Assembly: GCF_036370855.1 (NCBI RefSeq)
Contig: NC_088132.1
Location: 67,060,841 to 67,124,840 of the forward strand
Origin: Dromaius novaehollandiae
Lineage: Eukaryota > Chordata > Aves > Casuariiformes > Dromaiidae
DNA length: 64,000 nt
Reading direction: 5' to 3'
The position numbers and the translations under genes are program-made. Shown one piece after another: positions 39,401 through 52,330 of the stretch; position 1 is the stretch's first letter; each line of letters begins with the position of its first letter. The notes under the pieces were generated by a model. The model was not told where the DNA came from and did not search any database. It saw only the letters and a program-made list of their open reading frames with translations.

Positions 39401-41075
39401 CTGGTTTTGCTCCTCTGAAGTCTTACCTAGCTGAATATGTTGTTTACAGAGTATACTCAGTCACCTCGTGTTGGCCTCCCAAATATAATCAGATATTACT
39501 GCCTTTTTATCAGATGTCTCCATTGGGATTTTCTTTTTCACTGGTGATTAGTCCAGGCGGAGGTTAATGAGGAATATAGTGTTCACAGAATGTGACCTTG
39601 CAAAGCTGTTTTATCCCCAGCAGCTCACACAAAACAGTCCTTTCTAGTTTGCAGCAAGTCATTAATTTTAGCTGACAGACCTGAAGGCAGCGTAGACATT
39701 ATCGTGCAGCCTGCAAGCCACCTCTCTCTGCTGACTTAACCAATGAAATCACTCTAATTTCTACTGTCTTCTCCAATTTGCCAGCAGTTCTGAAAAACTT
39801 ATCTAAGTCCCCAGAGATATCTTTTCAAAATGACCTGCAACTCACAGTAGCATGCTTGTAAGGGGCTCCCCAGCTGTCCAGCTTAATATGTAAGAACAGT
39901 AATTAATATTTTATATGTTGCATCAGCAATTAGAAGGGGAAATATCAAACTGGTAATAATTTATTGACGAGAAGCTGAAGTTACTCATGGGCTTGAGGCT
40001 TTTTTTGGTGCCATTGTTTCTTCATGAGGGACCAGAAATTGGACAATGATTAAAGGACTTTCACCGTCCTTCCATACACCATTCTCATTTATTATCCTGA
40101 TGTCTTGTGTTCTCTTTTTCAGTGTCCCACCAGGTATCATATGATTTGTTAAAAAGCTTCAATAAATTACAACATTAATATGCATGAGACTCACTGGCTA
40201 TCACTGACAGCTGCGAAGAGCAGCATTGATTAAGCTGCATGATTGATAGCTTTCTCAATCCAAACATAAAATGCATTTAGAAAGGACAAACTGAGATAGG
40301 AAATTGAAATATCAGTAAAAGGACATTATTTTCTGACTGCAGAACTGAAGGAAGATCAGCTAAGAAGCATTAATTTCATAAAAAGGGTTCAGATAGGAAG
40401 TTTCTAAGGTTTAGAGATCAAACTATCTGCCTCTTCTTCAGCCTTCTGCTTCCATTTTGCCATCGTCTTTTCCAGTCCCTCAAAACAGGAGTTTTGCCTA
40501 TACAGGAAAATTTTGCTTACATTATTTCAGTACAGTTGGGGCAGGAAGAACTGATATGTCTTCTAACAGGTCAGGAAGCAGAATTAAGCTGTGGATGGTA
40601 TCATTTTCCAAACCCAGAGGTTACTCTTTCCTAATTTCCTTCTGCCAAAATAGGACAGAATAGCTTAAACATTTTAAATGGATGTCTGAGCTCATATCAC
40701 TGATTATTCTTGCAGTCATGAATTTTGAAAATGATGGCGGCAAGTTTTAAAATACCACTATCTTCAGTACTTCCTAGTAGTTTAATATGTCCAGTGAGGC
40801 ACAGGTCGTTCCTTCCTCAGCAAGATGAATTTTCTTTTTGGGGCACATAACTCCTTTCCAGAATTGTATAGGAAACCACCGTGTTTCTCTCAGCGCTGTG
40901 ATTCTGCTGGGGGACATCAGTACCAAAAAAAGAGACATTGCAACACTGAGTGCTGCAGTTACCAAGCCTTTCTGTAGGTCTCAGCCTCCAGGCAGGCTCA
41001 CACCCCTGAATGCATGTTTGCAATAAAGCCATCAGAAGTAGTGACACCTAGATACACCTTTGTGCATCAGAGATA
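33421..41075. other. Intergenic, no gene seen
   Basis: AT-rich with scattered chance ORFs. About 39500-40330 is compositionally more balanced and motif-dense than its surroundings and might hold a conserved non-coding element, but conservation cannot be judged from one sequence. Confidence 0.55.
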
Positions 41076-41156
41076 CACTGAGACATGACTGAAATGCTAA
41101 TTAAGCAACTTTAAGGAGAAGCCCAATCCTGCTCATTAGCATGTGATGTCTCAGTG
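41076..41156. other. 81-nt imperfect inverted repeat (hairpin)
   Basis: The left arm begins CACTGAGACATGAC and continues to ATGCTAATTAAGCA. The right arm is TGCTCATTAGCATGTGATGTCTCAGTG. The arms pair over about 27 positions with a 3-nt bulge and few mismatches, leaving a loop of about 22 nt. Both arms carry ATGCTAAT/ATTAGCAT, an octamer-like motif. Confidence 0.6.
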
Positions 41157-44100
41157 CCTAACCACTGTGCTTAGATAGAAGGCTGTTAAAAGTGCAGGGA
41201 GAAAGAAAAGTGGAGTTCAAGTTTGGATGATGAAATACATAGCACGCTGCTTCTCTGTGCAGGGAGATGCAAAGAGAGTACAAACAAATCTAAGGACTCT
41301 CCAGGACATTCTGGCCCTTTAATGAGCAATGAATGGTGTTCTTAACCCTGACCTTGATAGAAAAAGTAAACTTTACTTTAAACTTTTAAATCTTGTCAGT
41401 AATACACAGCTTTGTTTCTTAGGGACCTCTGAACATAAAGACGTACTGTATCATTCTTAATATGAATCCCTGTCTCGGAAGTGCTGAAAACCCACAGTAC
41501 ATGCTTCTGCCAAGCTTTAAGGGCCAAGACTGCAATACAGGGCACCTATGGCAACATAGGGTGCCATTCTTTTGGAGATAAATTTGGAAGTAAATTTGTC
41601 CTGAGAAGGGTTAACTAGAGCCTATTTGAAAATAACAAGAACATGGGAAGAGAGCCTAAAACTCTGGGGTCACAGAGTGCCTGCGGTTAGGCAGGGCACA
41701 GGCTGACACTCTGTCACTGATAATCTAGCAACTAGCTGCCACGAATGGGATGGTCACACCTCCCTGTTTCTGCAGCTACCCTTCCTATTTCATTGGCACC
41801 TTTGTGAGCTCCCCATGAGCTGTTCACAGCTTGTTCATCCAGTGAAAAATAATCACTTTCTTTCATAGAATTAGTTTTCTCAAAGTTTATCTCCATGAAC
41901 TGACTTAATCAGACAGCTGACAAAAAACAGGGGAATGAGGGTGCAGCCCACACTAGGGGTTGGCCCTGCTTTTGACAATAGCTAGCTGCTAGGTCAGCTT
42001 AGCTGCACTGTTAAATCAGTCCTTAGGCCCAACAGTTATCCACCACCTCTTATTTTCATTAGTGAGATTAATACATCAAGAAAATAAGAAGAAAGGAAAA
42101 TAGACTTTATCATACAGTCAAGTCAAGTCTAGAATCTGTTACGCCCTATTAAATGGCCAAGAACAAAATGAAGAGTCATCTGTGGCCTTGCTTTCTTAAA
42201 TTAACAGACTTCTCAGAGGCAATAATCTCTTAGAGAGTAGTTTGATGGACAGGTGGAAATCGCAGTCTCTTAAACTGCTGCAGCATAAATTGCCAGAACT
42301 AGTGAGTCAAAGATTTTTATAGCATTTATGTAAATAAGTTTTAAAATGTACCCTTATTTTTAAACTAGTGATGTTTGTTTTGCTTCAAGCATCCACACAT
42401 TGAATTACATGTGTCTATTTGGACATTATGATTCTTTCCTCTCTGGCTTGGATCTACTAAACCCAGAGTGCAAATTATGGATTGATATACGATCAGATAT
42501 CTATTTTAAAATGCATGACAAAACAACAGTTAGCACTGTTAGCCTCCTAAGTCATATTTAATACCTGAACTGGAAGAATCCCCAACCAAATAGCAGTTTT
42601 AAGAAGACATGATACATTAAAATCTACTTGATGGCTTCACAGTATTTTATGAATGTCATTTCATATCTCAACAACTCGACTGGAATTGAAAACATTAGGC
42701 AAATAACTTTGTAGAATGATAAAACTGAAAAAAGATGCATACCTACTTCATTATCTAATACAACCTAGGAAATAATCCAGTTAGGTATGTAGAAAGAAAA
42801 GAGATTTTTCTGTATATCCAGAAATCAGCATCTATATTTTGATTTACAGAAGTTGTAATTCTTCGTAGATGCATATATAAGTTAAAATGCATCCTATTAA
42901 CTTTTAAATCTTGGAAGAAATAATCACTAGCAGCAAGCTGTATTTGCCAGATGCGACTTTCCCTCATGGAAAATTTTCATGATAAGAAACAGCAATGTTT
43001 GCTGCAGTAATTCCGAAGGGCAGTTCCATTTCAGAAATATTACTGTCAGCATCCTCGCTTCACAGGCAAGTGACCTGGCAGAGAGAGGAGCACATGTTGC
43101 TAAAGGGATTTTTCAGTTAGAAGACCTCAAATTAACTGTGCTGCCAGCTCTCACATCAAGAAGGAGAGTTTGCCCACTTTACGGGTCAATAGACCAAAAC
43201 AATTCTGCAACCTTTAGAAGCAAATCTTCCCAGATATGCATGATTAAAGACTATGATTTTAATATGAGTTCTCATGTTTTCTTATTTACACAAAGTAAAG
43301 CCAGAAGAAACTAAAATGATGCCAAAGTAAAAATCACAGGTGTTCCGGTCCCCTGTCTCTTGCAATATAAAAACTAGGGTCATCAAGTGAAACCAGCAAT
43401 TAGTAGGTTTAAGGAAAGGAAGCAATAAGCTATAGTTGAGCTTTCAAACTAGCTGATACAAGATGCTGCAGATGCTAAAAGCATCTACAGGGTTCGTAAC
43501 AGCTGAACAAGTTCATGAAAGAAAAAAGCATCAAGATATTATGTCTGAATCAGAGACCTCGTTAGTCATGAAACACTGGGGGAGTATCCTGGCTAAGTAT
43601 TACCCAGTCTTCATGCCGTTTCATCTATGCTTCCCTTGGCATTTCTTATCAAAATAGGAGGACCTTTGGTCAGACTTAGTACTTCCTCAAGGGAAAAAGC
43701 TATACATGTTGTATCTTCTCTGGTTATTTGTCTGTCTGCTTCTCTCAAATACCGATGATCTTTTGAGAAAGAAATACCTTTTGATTCCCAGTGTTTACAG
43801 GCTCCTTAGGGCCTAAAATCATTTTTGAATGACTCATATGAGTTTACTGAATAGTGATTTACGTTGACCATTTTCTCTCGCTAAACTAAAATATGCTAAA
43901 CTAAGGCATGCATGGAGTAAAAATACTAATAACTATATCAGTAGCAATAAAGAGCAGGATCTAATACATCATAATCTTCTTGGTCATTTGTAAGAACAGC
44001 AGGCAAAACAATAGTAAACAGGCTGAAGAGCATTTTCAACCTGTGCTCTATGTTTTCTCTCACACAGTTTCTCTCTTCTGTAGGGAGGTCTTACTTCCCT

Positions 44101-47100
44101 ATAAAATGTCAGAGCTCTATCTTTATGTTTGGCGAGCAAGTCATCAGAAGACCATCCAGTTCTGGCTCTGATTGAAAATTAGTAGAGTAGGAATATAATA
44201 GGGAATATAAACATAATCCTTTATTCTTCTTTTTTTCCTCTTTTTTTTTCAAATTTTTATTTGATATATCTATTCATTATTCATGAAGGTTAGCATAAGA
44301 TGCTGTATGGGAGAGTTAATGCTTTGATGCTCTTTTGCTCTGTTTCTTTGCAGAAACTAAAAACAAGGGTTAATTTTCACTTCTCTGTCCTTACGGTTCT
44401 GAAACCTGCACCATAAATTGTTTAGACATTTATATTCTTTATCTCTTTTATAACTACTGGGACACTCAAGTTCAAAGGCAGAAATAGCTACTTCAAATTA
44501 AGGGCAAATTGAAAAGCTGTTTGGGTTATAGAAACTGACTCATTTTTCATCTGTTTTCTGAAAAGAAGTTATAATCTGTACTAGGAACATGTCTGGTAGT
44601 TCTGCCAAACTAAATTCTTTAGCTGATTTGAGCTAAACTCAGAGAAGCCTCCTTAGTAAATTTTTTAATAGGACTCTACTATTATATACTATTTTGTTAG
44701 GAAGCGTCACAAGACGAGGTAAAAAACTTCAGAGGAAGATTACTGATGCTTAAACGTCCTTGAAAAGACACCAGAATTATAAGCTTACCATGAACAAATG
44801 AAATGAGAAAACTACTTCAGAAAGAAGCTTAGCTAAATCACAAGCAAGTATATTGTTTCATAACAAGCAAAGAATTCCCTTCCCATAGTTTCTCCACTAT
44901 AGGAAACAGCTGAATAGTCTAGGTATGAGCCATGCATCTATTTATTCAGATACAAAATTGTGGCATGCAGTGTAATTTGTATAGAAAGAGATTGTCTGAT
45001 AGGAGACATGACACAATTACTTTGGAATTAATCACATTAATAGCCTATGATAAGAAGAACGTGATGTATACTGGATAGGTTAATGCTCAAATGCAAACAG
45101 GCTGAAGTTTCTTCTAAAAGCCACAGTACTGAAATACACTGTAAAGATGGAAGGTTTTCTCTGGAACGATAGACTAACTACAAATATCTGTGAAATTTAT
45201 AAGAATTTGGGTGATCTTTAGAAGTGAAATAATATAAATGTTATAATACAAAGTGAGGGCATGCACATAGGGACTAAATAAAAAGATGTGGGATCTCAGT
45301 GATTGGAAATAAGAGGGGGAGGAAATATTTCAGACTAGGTGGCTAGGAAGCCATAGGAAAGTTAAATATCAGATTTAAATAAACCAGGGAAGATATATTC
45401 AAGTGAGATAAAGAAGTATGACTGTTATAAAAAAAAGCTTCATGTATTCTCATGAATATTCTGAGATAGCCAAAATATTAATAGAGCTTTGGTCACTGAT
45501 ATGTTTGAAAAGGAAGTGATACAGAGAATAGCTACTGGGAAGATCAGGAAAGGGACTGCCCATCTTGAAATTCCTCTTGACTAGAGGAACAAGTCACTTT
45601 GGATAGCTCTAAATAACAGCGTTCCTTCCACTTTCTTAGGAGACTGTTTCACAATTGACCAATATTTCAGGGAATAAAAAATACTTTAGGAAACATTTTT
45701 CCTCCAACATTGTTGGTTAAAATCTTCAGCTATCGACATAACAGAAAACATAATAAAGTCAGCTGCACTGAGTTACATTAGTGGCCCACCTGGCCACGGT
45801 ATCCAGCATGGCAGCAGCAGACACTACAGCAAGAGTATAGGAAACAGAACAATCAGCTGGTTAGGGGCTTAACAGATCATATCTACGCTGAACAGATTTT
45901 GATGGATACCAGAGGATGATACCTGCAGCATCCAGGCCTCTCAGGACCCGGACTTTAGCTAGAAGATGGCATTCGTACATACTAAAAAAACCCAAATCCA
46001 AACTGAAAACAAACAAACAAAAACTCCCAAACCCTCCACTCACGTAGTTACAAATTCACATAGTTTCTAAATGATATTTCCCTTCATCTCATAATCATGC
46101 AGGGGGTTACTGAAGATAGTGAAATTTTTAAGTTGATTTAAAGCAAGTGGAAAAAAGTCTAAATTATGCCATAAAAATATTGCATATTGTAACAAGCAAT
46201 TAGTAGTGGTGGCAAACTCCATACAAGAAGTATTTATTGTGAAATAACTTAGCTAGACAAAAAATAATCAAGTCCAATAAACAGTGTATTTCACAAGCAT
46301 ATAAACGCTCTTACACGCACACTGATCTGTTACTTTTCTAATTCCCTTTTTACTGGCTGAATAATCTCTTCATTTACACACAAAGTACAAACTGATATAC
46401 ATATGTATTTAAAACTATCTCTATATTCTGTCTGTATCAGTGAAATTAGCATTTATAAATCCACTCAGCCATCTTGCTAATGACAAGGCTGTCTTTTAAA
46501 CTGCTTCAACAAAACATCAGTAGATTGCATAATTCTGAGTTCAAGTTTGCACAAGATTTCAAACTGATTACCAGAAAACAGAGAATAAACTTTAATTTTT
46601 GCATGTACAGGTACTGGACTCTTCACATGCACCCACAGACAAATCACCAGCAGATCTCTAGTTCAGTCAACAAAACCATGTTGATTTACTCCTAGAAGAT
46701 GTAGTCCAATGCATGCAAAATGCAAAAATTCATTGCCTCTGTACAGAAGTGCAAAAAAAATGCATGCGGGACACTTTACAAAATTCCTGGTGGAAAGGTA
46801 GGGAGGACTAAACAGCTTAATTTCATTCATTAAATACTGTGATGACTTTAATGCCTATTCCTAATGGTGTCTCAGAAGTACAATATTCTGAAAATGTATG
46901 GTATACAGATATAAAAAGAGAAAACATAAGGAGTGGGAGATTGCCTTAGCCTGCCAATGTGGTTCCTTCTATACAACAGAATAACACAGGAATTTGTGAG
47001 AATCACAAATCTTTCTGCAAGCACATTATCATATTTTCAGTGTCTATATTCAATCACAGAGACAGTTGTCACAGAACGTAGAGTCACCAAACTGGGGAGC

Positions 47101-48594
47101 CTGTTGTAGAGTGGACACAGGTAACAGCCGGCCAATGTCCTGTCAGGAGGTCCCTTCATCGACCTTCATCCCTCAAAACTGTCACCGCCTTCTGCGAGGT
47201 CAGCAAAAGGAGGCTGATCTGCTATTCCCCACCAGCATCCAGATGGAAAGCACCTACTGTGTTTAACATACCATGTTCCAAAACATCTGTTCCTGTGTAT
47301 AATCAGAACATGTCTGCTTGCAATTATGTCTTAAGCAATACTGAAATCCTTAAAAGCAAGCCTGTATTGGAACTTTATTTATCTAGTAAGGCAACGTTGC
47401 AAGACAAATAACTGGGGGTTTCCTTTCTAGTAAATGTTTATTCTTGTGCTAGCACTAGCTTTGTGCCAGCTGGATGTGTTGCGTATAGTTGTGACTATCT
47501 ATTAGGGACTATGTTTTCTGTTTTCAGTACAACTTCTCCAGATTTAAGTTAGGGCAGAATTTAGCCATTGCATGCAAGTTTTATATTTGCGCCTCAGGCA
47601 CAATCTGGTCTTTAGATGATTATTTAAACCACTCATTTATAAAAGTGACATGTAGGATCTGTTAGGTTCTGTTTTAATGGTAGAGGTTTACTTCTGTACA
47701 CTTAATAAGAGCTACAGAAGCTCTGAATTGCATGATGGAAGTAGGTGAATAAGTGATGGCAAACAGAGGCACCATAGCTCTAAAACTGTATTTAGTCAAT
47801 ATAGAGTTTCTCTTTGTTTCACTCCTTTAAAAAATTTAAAGGTAGGGATTTACCCTGCACTAACCTTGCTGCCTTCACTATTCTAATGTAATATTAAATA
47901 TGTATGTATCATTTCTTATTTAGATTTAGAGATAGTCAGTAATAAAGTCTTCAGCTTAGGCAGTCCTTTCAGCTCAGGGAAAACACAGATTAGCTCTTTA
48001 CAAGATAAATTTCAATATTCCTTAAGTGGAAATACCTCTAAAATGAATATAGCACTGCTTTTTAAAGAACTATATTAAATGGTTTAGTTCAATAATTAGG
48101 TAAGACTATTGTACCATTTGAAACTGCCAACAAATTGATAAATAGAATGTAAACACTCCATGTGTAATTCATTCAGGTCACTGACAAATACTGAAAACAC
48201 TGCAGAAAGGATCACAGTCAGAGTAACGTGTTCTGGTAGGTCTGGCAACATGATTTAATAGTTACCCGACCGTAAAATCTCTAAATCTTCAGTAACCACA
48301 AGTGTTAAGGAGCATGGATTAAGCTGTTATCTGAAAAACAGCAAATCATGTACTGGTCTCTGTCATACGCTGGTGAATGTAATTAGGTTTTGTATATCTC
48401 AAGGGAAGAATGCCACCTGACACATCGCAGGTTCCTGCAATTGATGCCTTTCTATTCGAGTACTGTTTCAGCTGGGCTAAATTTATCTTGCAAGCATCAC
48501 TAAGAGCACCTCCTAAGTAACACCGTTATTCATGTATGCTTTTGTTATCATAAATATATATACCTATTTATTGACTTAGGGAAATGCTACAGTG
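41157..48594. other. Intergenic, no gene seen
   Basis: Mostly AT-rich. A GC-richer patch at about 47060-47270 contains a 66-codon ORF with no recognisable product. A stretch at about 45050-45640 is faintly reminiscent of an old CR1 3' region, but I could not establish it. Confidence 0.55.
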
Positions 48595-48915
48595 CTGGGA
48601 TGGCCTTTGGCAAGACTGGACTGTTAGGGACCTCGACACCTCCCGGCACATACCTCTCCTACAAGCAAGCAGTGGGCTCTGCGACTGCAAGCCGTACTCC
48701 TACATCCTGCAGGGTACGTACAGACGAAGGCGCTAGGCTGACTCGCCCGCGAGACACCGCACGGTCCTGTGGGACAGGCTGCTGCCGCAACGGGTCTGTG
48801 TGGCAGAGGTGCCTCCAGGTGACAGGGAAAGGGTCCTGAGCTAGCGAAGGGCAGTTCCCATTAAAATCCACCTTTCCTAGTGCCCCCACAGAGCCCAGGA
48901 CCCAGCAGAAGCCCA
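48595..48915. other. Isolated CpG-rich patch
   Basis: About 320 bp with many CpGs, standing out from AT-rich flanks. A 79-codon + strand frame (48600-48839) and a minus-strand frame exist, but neither resembles a known protein. It may be a young or unmethylated insertion, an orphan CpG island or a transposon piece; the sequence does not decide. Confidence 0.5.
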
Positions 48916-49975
48916 CTTTCTCCAGTCATACAGTAGCACTTACCTGCTCAGGGACACATGAAATGCAGAAAGTGTCATGTTCAGAGAATTAGTTCAATGG
49001 AAAAGCAGGAGGAGGAACACAGCATCAGCTCTCCAGGGGCTCTACTGTAAAAAGACAGATATAAATAGTTGCTATTACTCCTCAGGCCTCTAAAGAATCA
49101 AATACGAATACCTTCTTTTCCAAGATTTGCATTTTATTTTTTTATTATGGTGTTTCTGGGTTTGTAAATCATGCTTCCTCTGACCGTTAACCCCAGTTTT
49201 GTTCTTTAAGTGACTATAAGTGAGCTGGGTGAGATCTGGTTTCATTTGTTCAAACCCATTAGCTGTATGAAGGTTACATATTCAAAGTTTGTCCATTCCC
49301 AATTTAAAAAGCCTGCTTCTTGAGTAAAACTCCATTTAGGTTTTTGGTCAGAGCCTGAGACATGATCTGAATTACTCCTCTCACAGTGATATCCTTTATA
49401 TACTGTATATTCTAAAGCAAAGCAAAAGGCTTTAGATACCTTAGATAAAAGTGCAGAGTCTGATTTCTTTGATAGGAAAAAGGATGTATTCTTGAGGGAA
49501 CTGCTGCCTCAGGCAAGTCAAAGAGGAATGATCCTCCTTATCAAATAAATCCTTATACAGACACCTGGGGGCAGTAAGTCTTCACTATCTACAACTCTAA
49601 TTCATGCTTCTAACTCTCTCAAGGAAAAAAGAAGGAAAAAAAAAAGACTCCAAAAGGAAGCTATCTGTAGGCATTTTGCATATAGGATGCACAGTGCCAC
49701 AGGCTATATATTATTGCTAAATCATGCACACTGGTCCCATTATTTGTAATAATTCTATATTCAGTGTATATTTGAAACACATATGCGTGTTCTTATTCGC
49801 ACTGGAATGGTTTCAAGTGCTAACATTTATTAGGGTACCTCACAGGATTCACAGTAAGTTATTTCATGTAACTTTATATGTTATATGACCTATTTTTAAT
49901 TTTATCTTTCCTGACTGATATATATGCTCTACTATGCTTTAATCATCAACTTTCCTTTTAAGAACACTGAAGTTA
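48916..49975. other. Intergenic, no gene seen
   Basis: AT-rich sequence without recognisable features. Confidence 0.6.
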
Positions 49976-50056
49976 GCCAGGTGTGAGCAGGGGTTGGACT
50001 ACATGACTATGAAAGGTCCCTTCCAGTCCCAGTTTTCCTAACTTTCTATTCTAAAG
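49976..50056 (+). mobile_element. CR1 LINE 3' end, severely 5'-truncated
   Basis: Contains the diagnostic CR1 terminus GGGGTTGGACTACATGACTATG followed by AAAGGTCCCTTCCAGTCCCAG, a recognisable variant of the CR1 ending. Confidence 0.75.
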
Positions 50057-50229
50057 ATCACAGATTCAGAAGAACCTGCAAAACTTTCAGTACCCAAGGT
50101 TTACTCTGGTCCAAGCTTCACAAAAAGACATTTACAAAAAGACAATGTTTGAAACATTGCTGAAAATACTGCCAAGTCTTGAAGCAATCCTTCAAAGACT
50201 TCAACTGCATAGTTACAAAGGTTGTCCCT

Positions 50230-50948
50230 GTGCAAGAGTCCAGGCTGGGCACGGACTGCCTGGGCAGCAGCTCCGCAGAAACGGCTGGAGGGCCCCAGGG
50301 GACAGCGAGTGAGCGACAAGAACCAGCCGGGGCCCCGACAGCCATGAAATCCAACAGCCTCCTGGGCTGTATGAACACAGGCACAGCCAGGAGAGGGAGG
50401 GAAGTGATCCCTCACCTACACTCAGCCCCTCTGAGACCACGTCTGGAGAAATGAGACACGTTTTGGACTCCCTGGTACAAGGCATGCACAATACTAGAGT
50501 GAGTCCAGCAAAAGGCCAACATGGTTTGAGAGCTGGAGCACACGATGCACAAGGAGAGGCTGAGGGACCAGGGCTTTGTTCAGCCTTAAAAGAAGGCTTA
50601 GGGAGGATCCTATTGCTGTCAACAGCTGCCTAATGGGAGCGTACAGAAAAGACGCAGGCAGACTCTTCTCAGAGGTGCACAGTGGAAGGATGAGAGGCAA
50701 CAGACACAAGCTAGAGCCCAGAAAATTCTGAATAGATACCAGGATTATTATTTTTTTAAACCATTAGGATGATTGAATATTGGAACAGGGATCCAGAGAC
50801 TTTGTGGAATCTCCAGCTCTGGAGATAAACAAAACCTAAATGGAGAAGGCCCTGAGCAACCTAATCTATCTGTACCTGCTTTGAGCAGGAAAATGGACTA
50901 GATGGCCTCCAGAGGTCCCTTTCAACCTACATGATCCTATGATTCTAC
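50230..50948 (+). mobile_element. CR1 LINE fragment (ORF2 C-terminal part plus 3' end)
   Basis: About 720 bp alignable by eye with the CR1 consensus: CTGGGCAGCAGCTC near 50258, CTCCTGGGCTGTATGAACAC near 50359, GGAGAGGCTGAGGGACCAGG near 50553, TTCTCAGAGGTGCACAGTGG near 50667, then the terminus GGACTAGATGGCCTCCAGAG and TATGATTCTA. It is sense to the window's + strand. Reading frames are broken, so it is a dead copy. The upstream CR1 tail at 49976-50056 is a separate insertion. Confidence 0.9.
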
Positions 50949-52174
50949 CCTGTGGCTGTACAATAAAAGTGAATTATTTTCTGGCAGCGAGAGCCATTAA
51001 TCCATTTACAGTTTTGCTATACCCAGGCTATGCTGAGTAATTATTATGAGCTTGGCTGCAACGGTCTTACTCCTATTAAAGAGTCAGTGAAACTACATGA
51101 ACAGAATACCGCTACACTAAGTGTATCGTTTTTTTTGATTTATATGATTTTTCAGTAAGCATGACTTATACCATCATTTGGGACTTGTAAGTGGTATTTC
51201 TTTGTACTGTTATTTTAAGAAGTACTTCTATCAATGTCACAGCAACCTTTTCCTATTGTTTTATTTGTTTCAGTTTGTTCATAGCTACACAATCTTGTGC
51301 AGCTTGACGGACCATATTTCAACTTGTTCACCTTCAGTAGTGCAGCGTGTCTCTTTAGGAAGGGTACCTAGGCCAAATGGATCCCATAAAGGAGAGGAGA
51401 AAACACGTCTTTTCTGGGGAGAGACAGAACAGGAGCAGAGGAGCAAGAGAATCAGCAGAGAACTATGAATCTGAAGCTCATGAGACCCCACAAATACTGA
51501 GCAGGATGCAGACAGCCAGGCTGCAGAGGAAGAAGCTTCCTAGAAACAGAGAAAACAGTGCAGAGCTTGGAAGAAGACAGAAAGCCACTGAGTTGTTTGA
51601 AACCTTGCCTGAAAGCAAGAACTTGTCCTGCAAGGACACAGTGGGCAGAAGGAAAGTTATTTATAACTTCTTTTGATTTCTGTTCTCATTTACTCACTTA
51701 AAGTTTTCTTTATGCGTTCTCTATAACAAAAGCTAAGGAATTTAATTTATGATCTAATAAAAACTGGCTTTGAGTTTATAAGCCCTTTCATTTTTTAGGG
51801 GGAGGTTATTAGAAGAATATAGAGAGGCAGATTCACCTCAAAGCTCTGCACAATATGGAAGTTTGCACACAACATGCAAATATATTTAGGCCAGATTTTT
51901 CAGATGTAGTTATCTGAGCTCAAGCACTTGGCAATTTCTAGAAAAAACAACCAGCATCTCTAAAGCCAGTCACATGAGGATCTAAAGGCATTTTCGTGGG
52001 AAATTTCAGATTACTTTTAAAAAGCAAAAATGCCCTTTTTGCCTTTTTTTCAATTCTCAAAATAGAAATTCCCAATATAGAAAAGGGACTTTTCAAAACA
52101 TTTGAATTTGTTGATTGTAGACTCTGCAGTAATTTGTCAGAGCTGTACTAGAAGAGGTAGCAAATAAGGCATTG
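50949..52174. other. Intergenic, no gene seen
   Basis: Holds a purine-rich 99-codon frame at 51377-51676 (Arg/Glu/Ser-rich) with no recognisable domain. It is treated as non-coding here. Confidence 0.5.
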
Positions 52175-52330
52175 CTGAGATTCAGCAGATCTAGATTTGT
52201 CTGTTAATTCCCAGAAATGTATTCTGTGACAAGATCATGGGCAATTCACTTTATTCCTTGGTTCTCCATCTATAAAATGGAAATAAATGATATTTCCCAA
52301 TCACTCTGATTAGGAGGAAAAATCCATTAG
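52175..52330 (+). mobile_element. MIR-like (CORE-SINE) relic
   Basis: The segment CTGTGAC...CATGGGCAATTCACTT followed by CTCCATCTATAAAATGGAAA and TAAATGATATTTCCC follows the order of the MIR core and 3' part (GTGACCTTGGGCAAGT, then CATCTGTAAAATGGGGATAA). Identity is reduced, as expected for an ancient amniote SINE. Confidence 0.6.

Noticed and set aside
45050..45640. Possible old CR1 3' region
   Set aside because: Only short, scattered resemblance (for example GATACAGAGAATAGCTAC); not enough to call.
48600..48839. 79-codon ORF in the CpG-rich patch
   Set aside because: Composition explains the open frame; no motif or splice context supports it.
50101..50633. Several ORFs of 60-104 codons on both strands near 50.1-50.6 kb
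   Set aside because: Most of this region is a CR1 LINE fragment; the frames are remnants or antisense shadows of it.
51377..51676. 99-codon purine-rich ORF
   Set aside because: Low-complexity Arg/Glu/Ser composition, no domain, no promoter or splice support.
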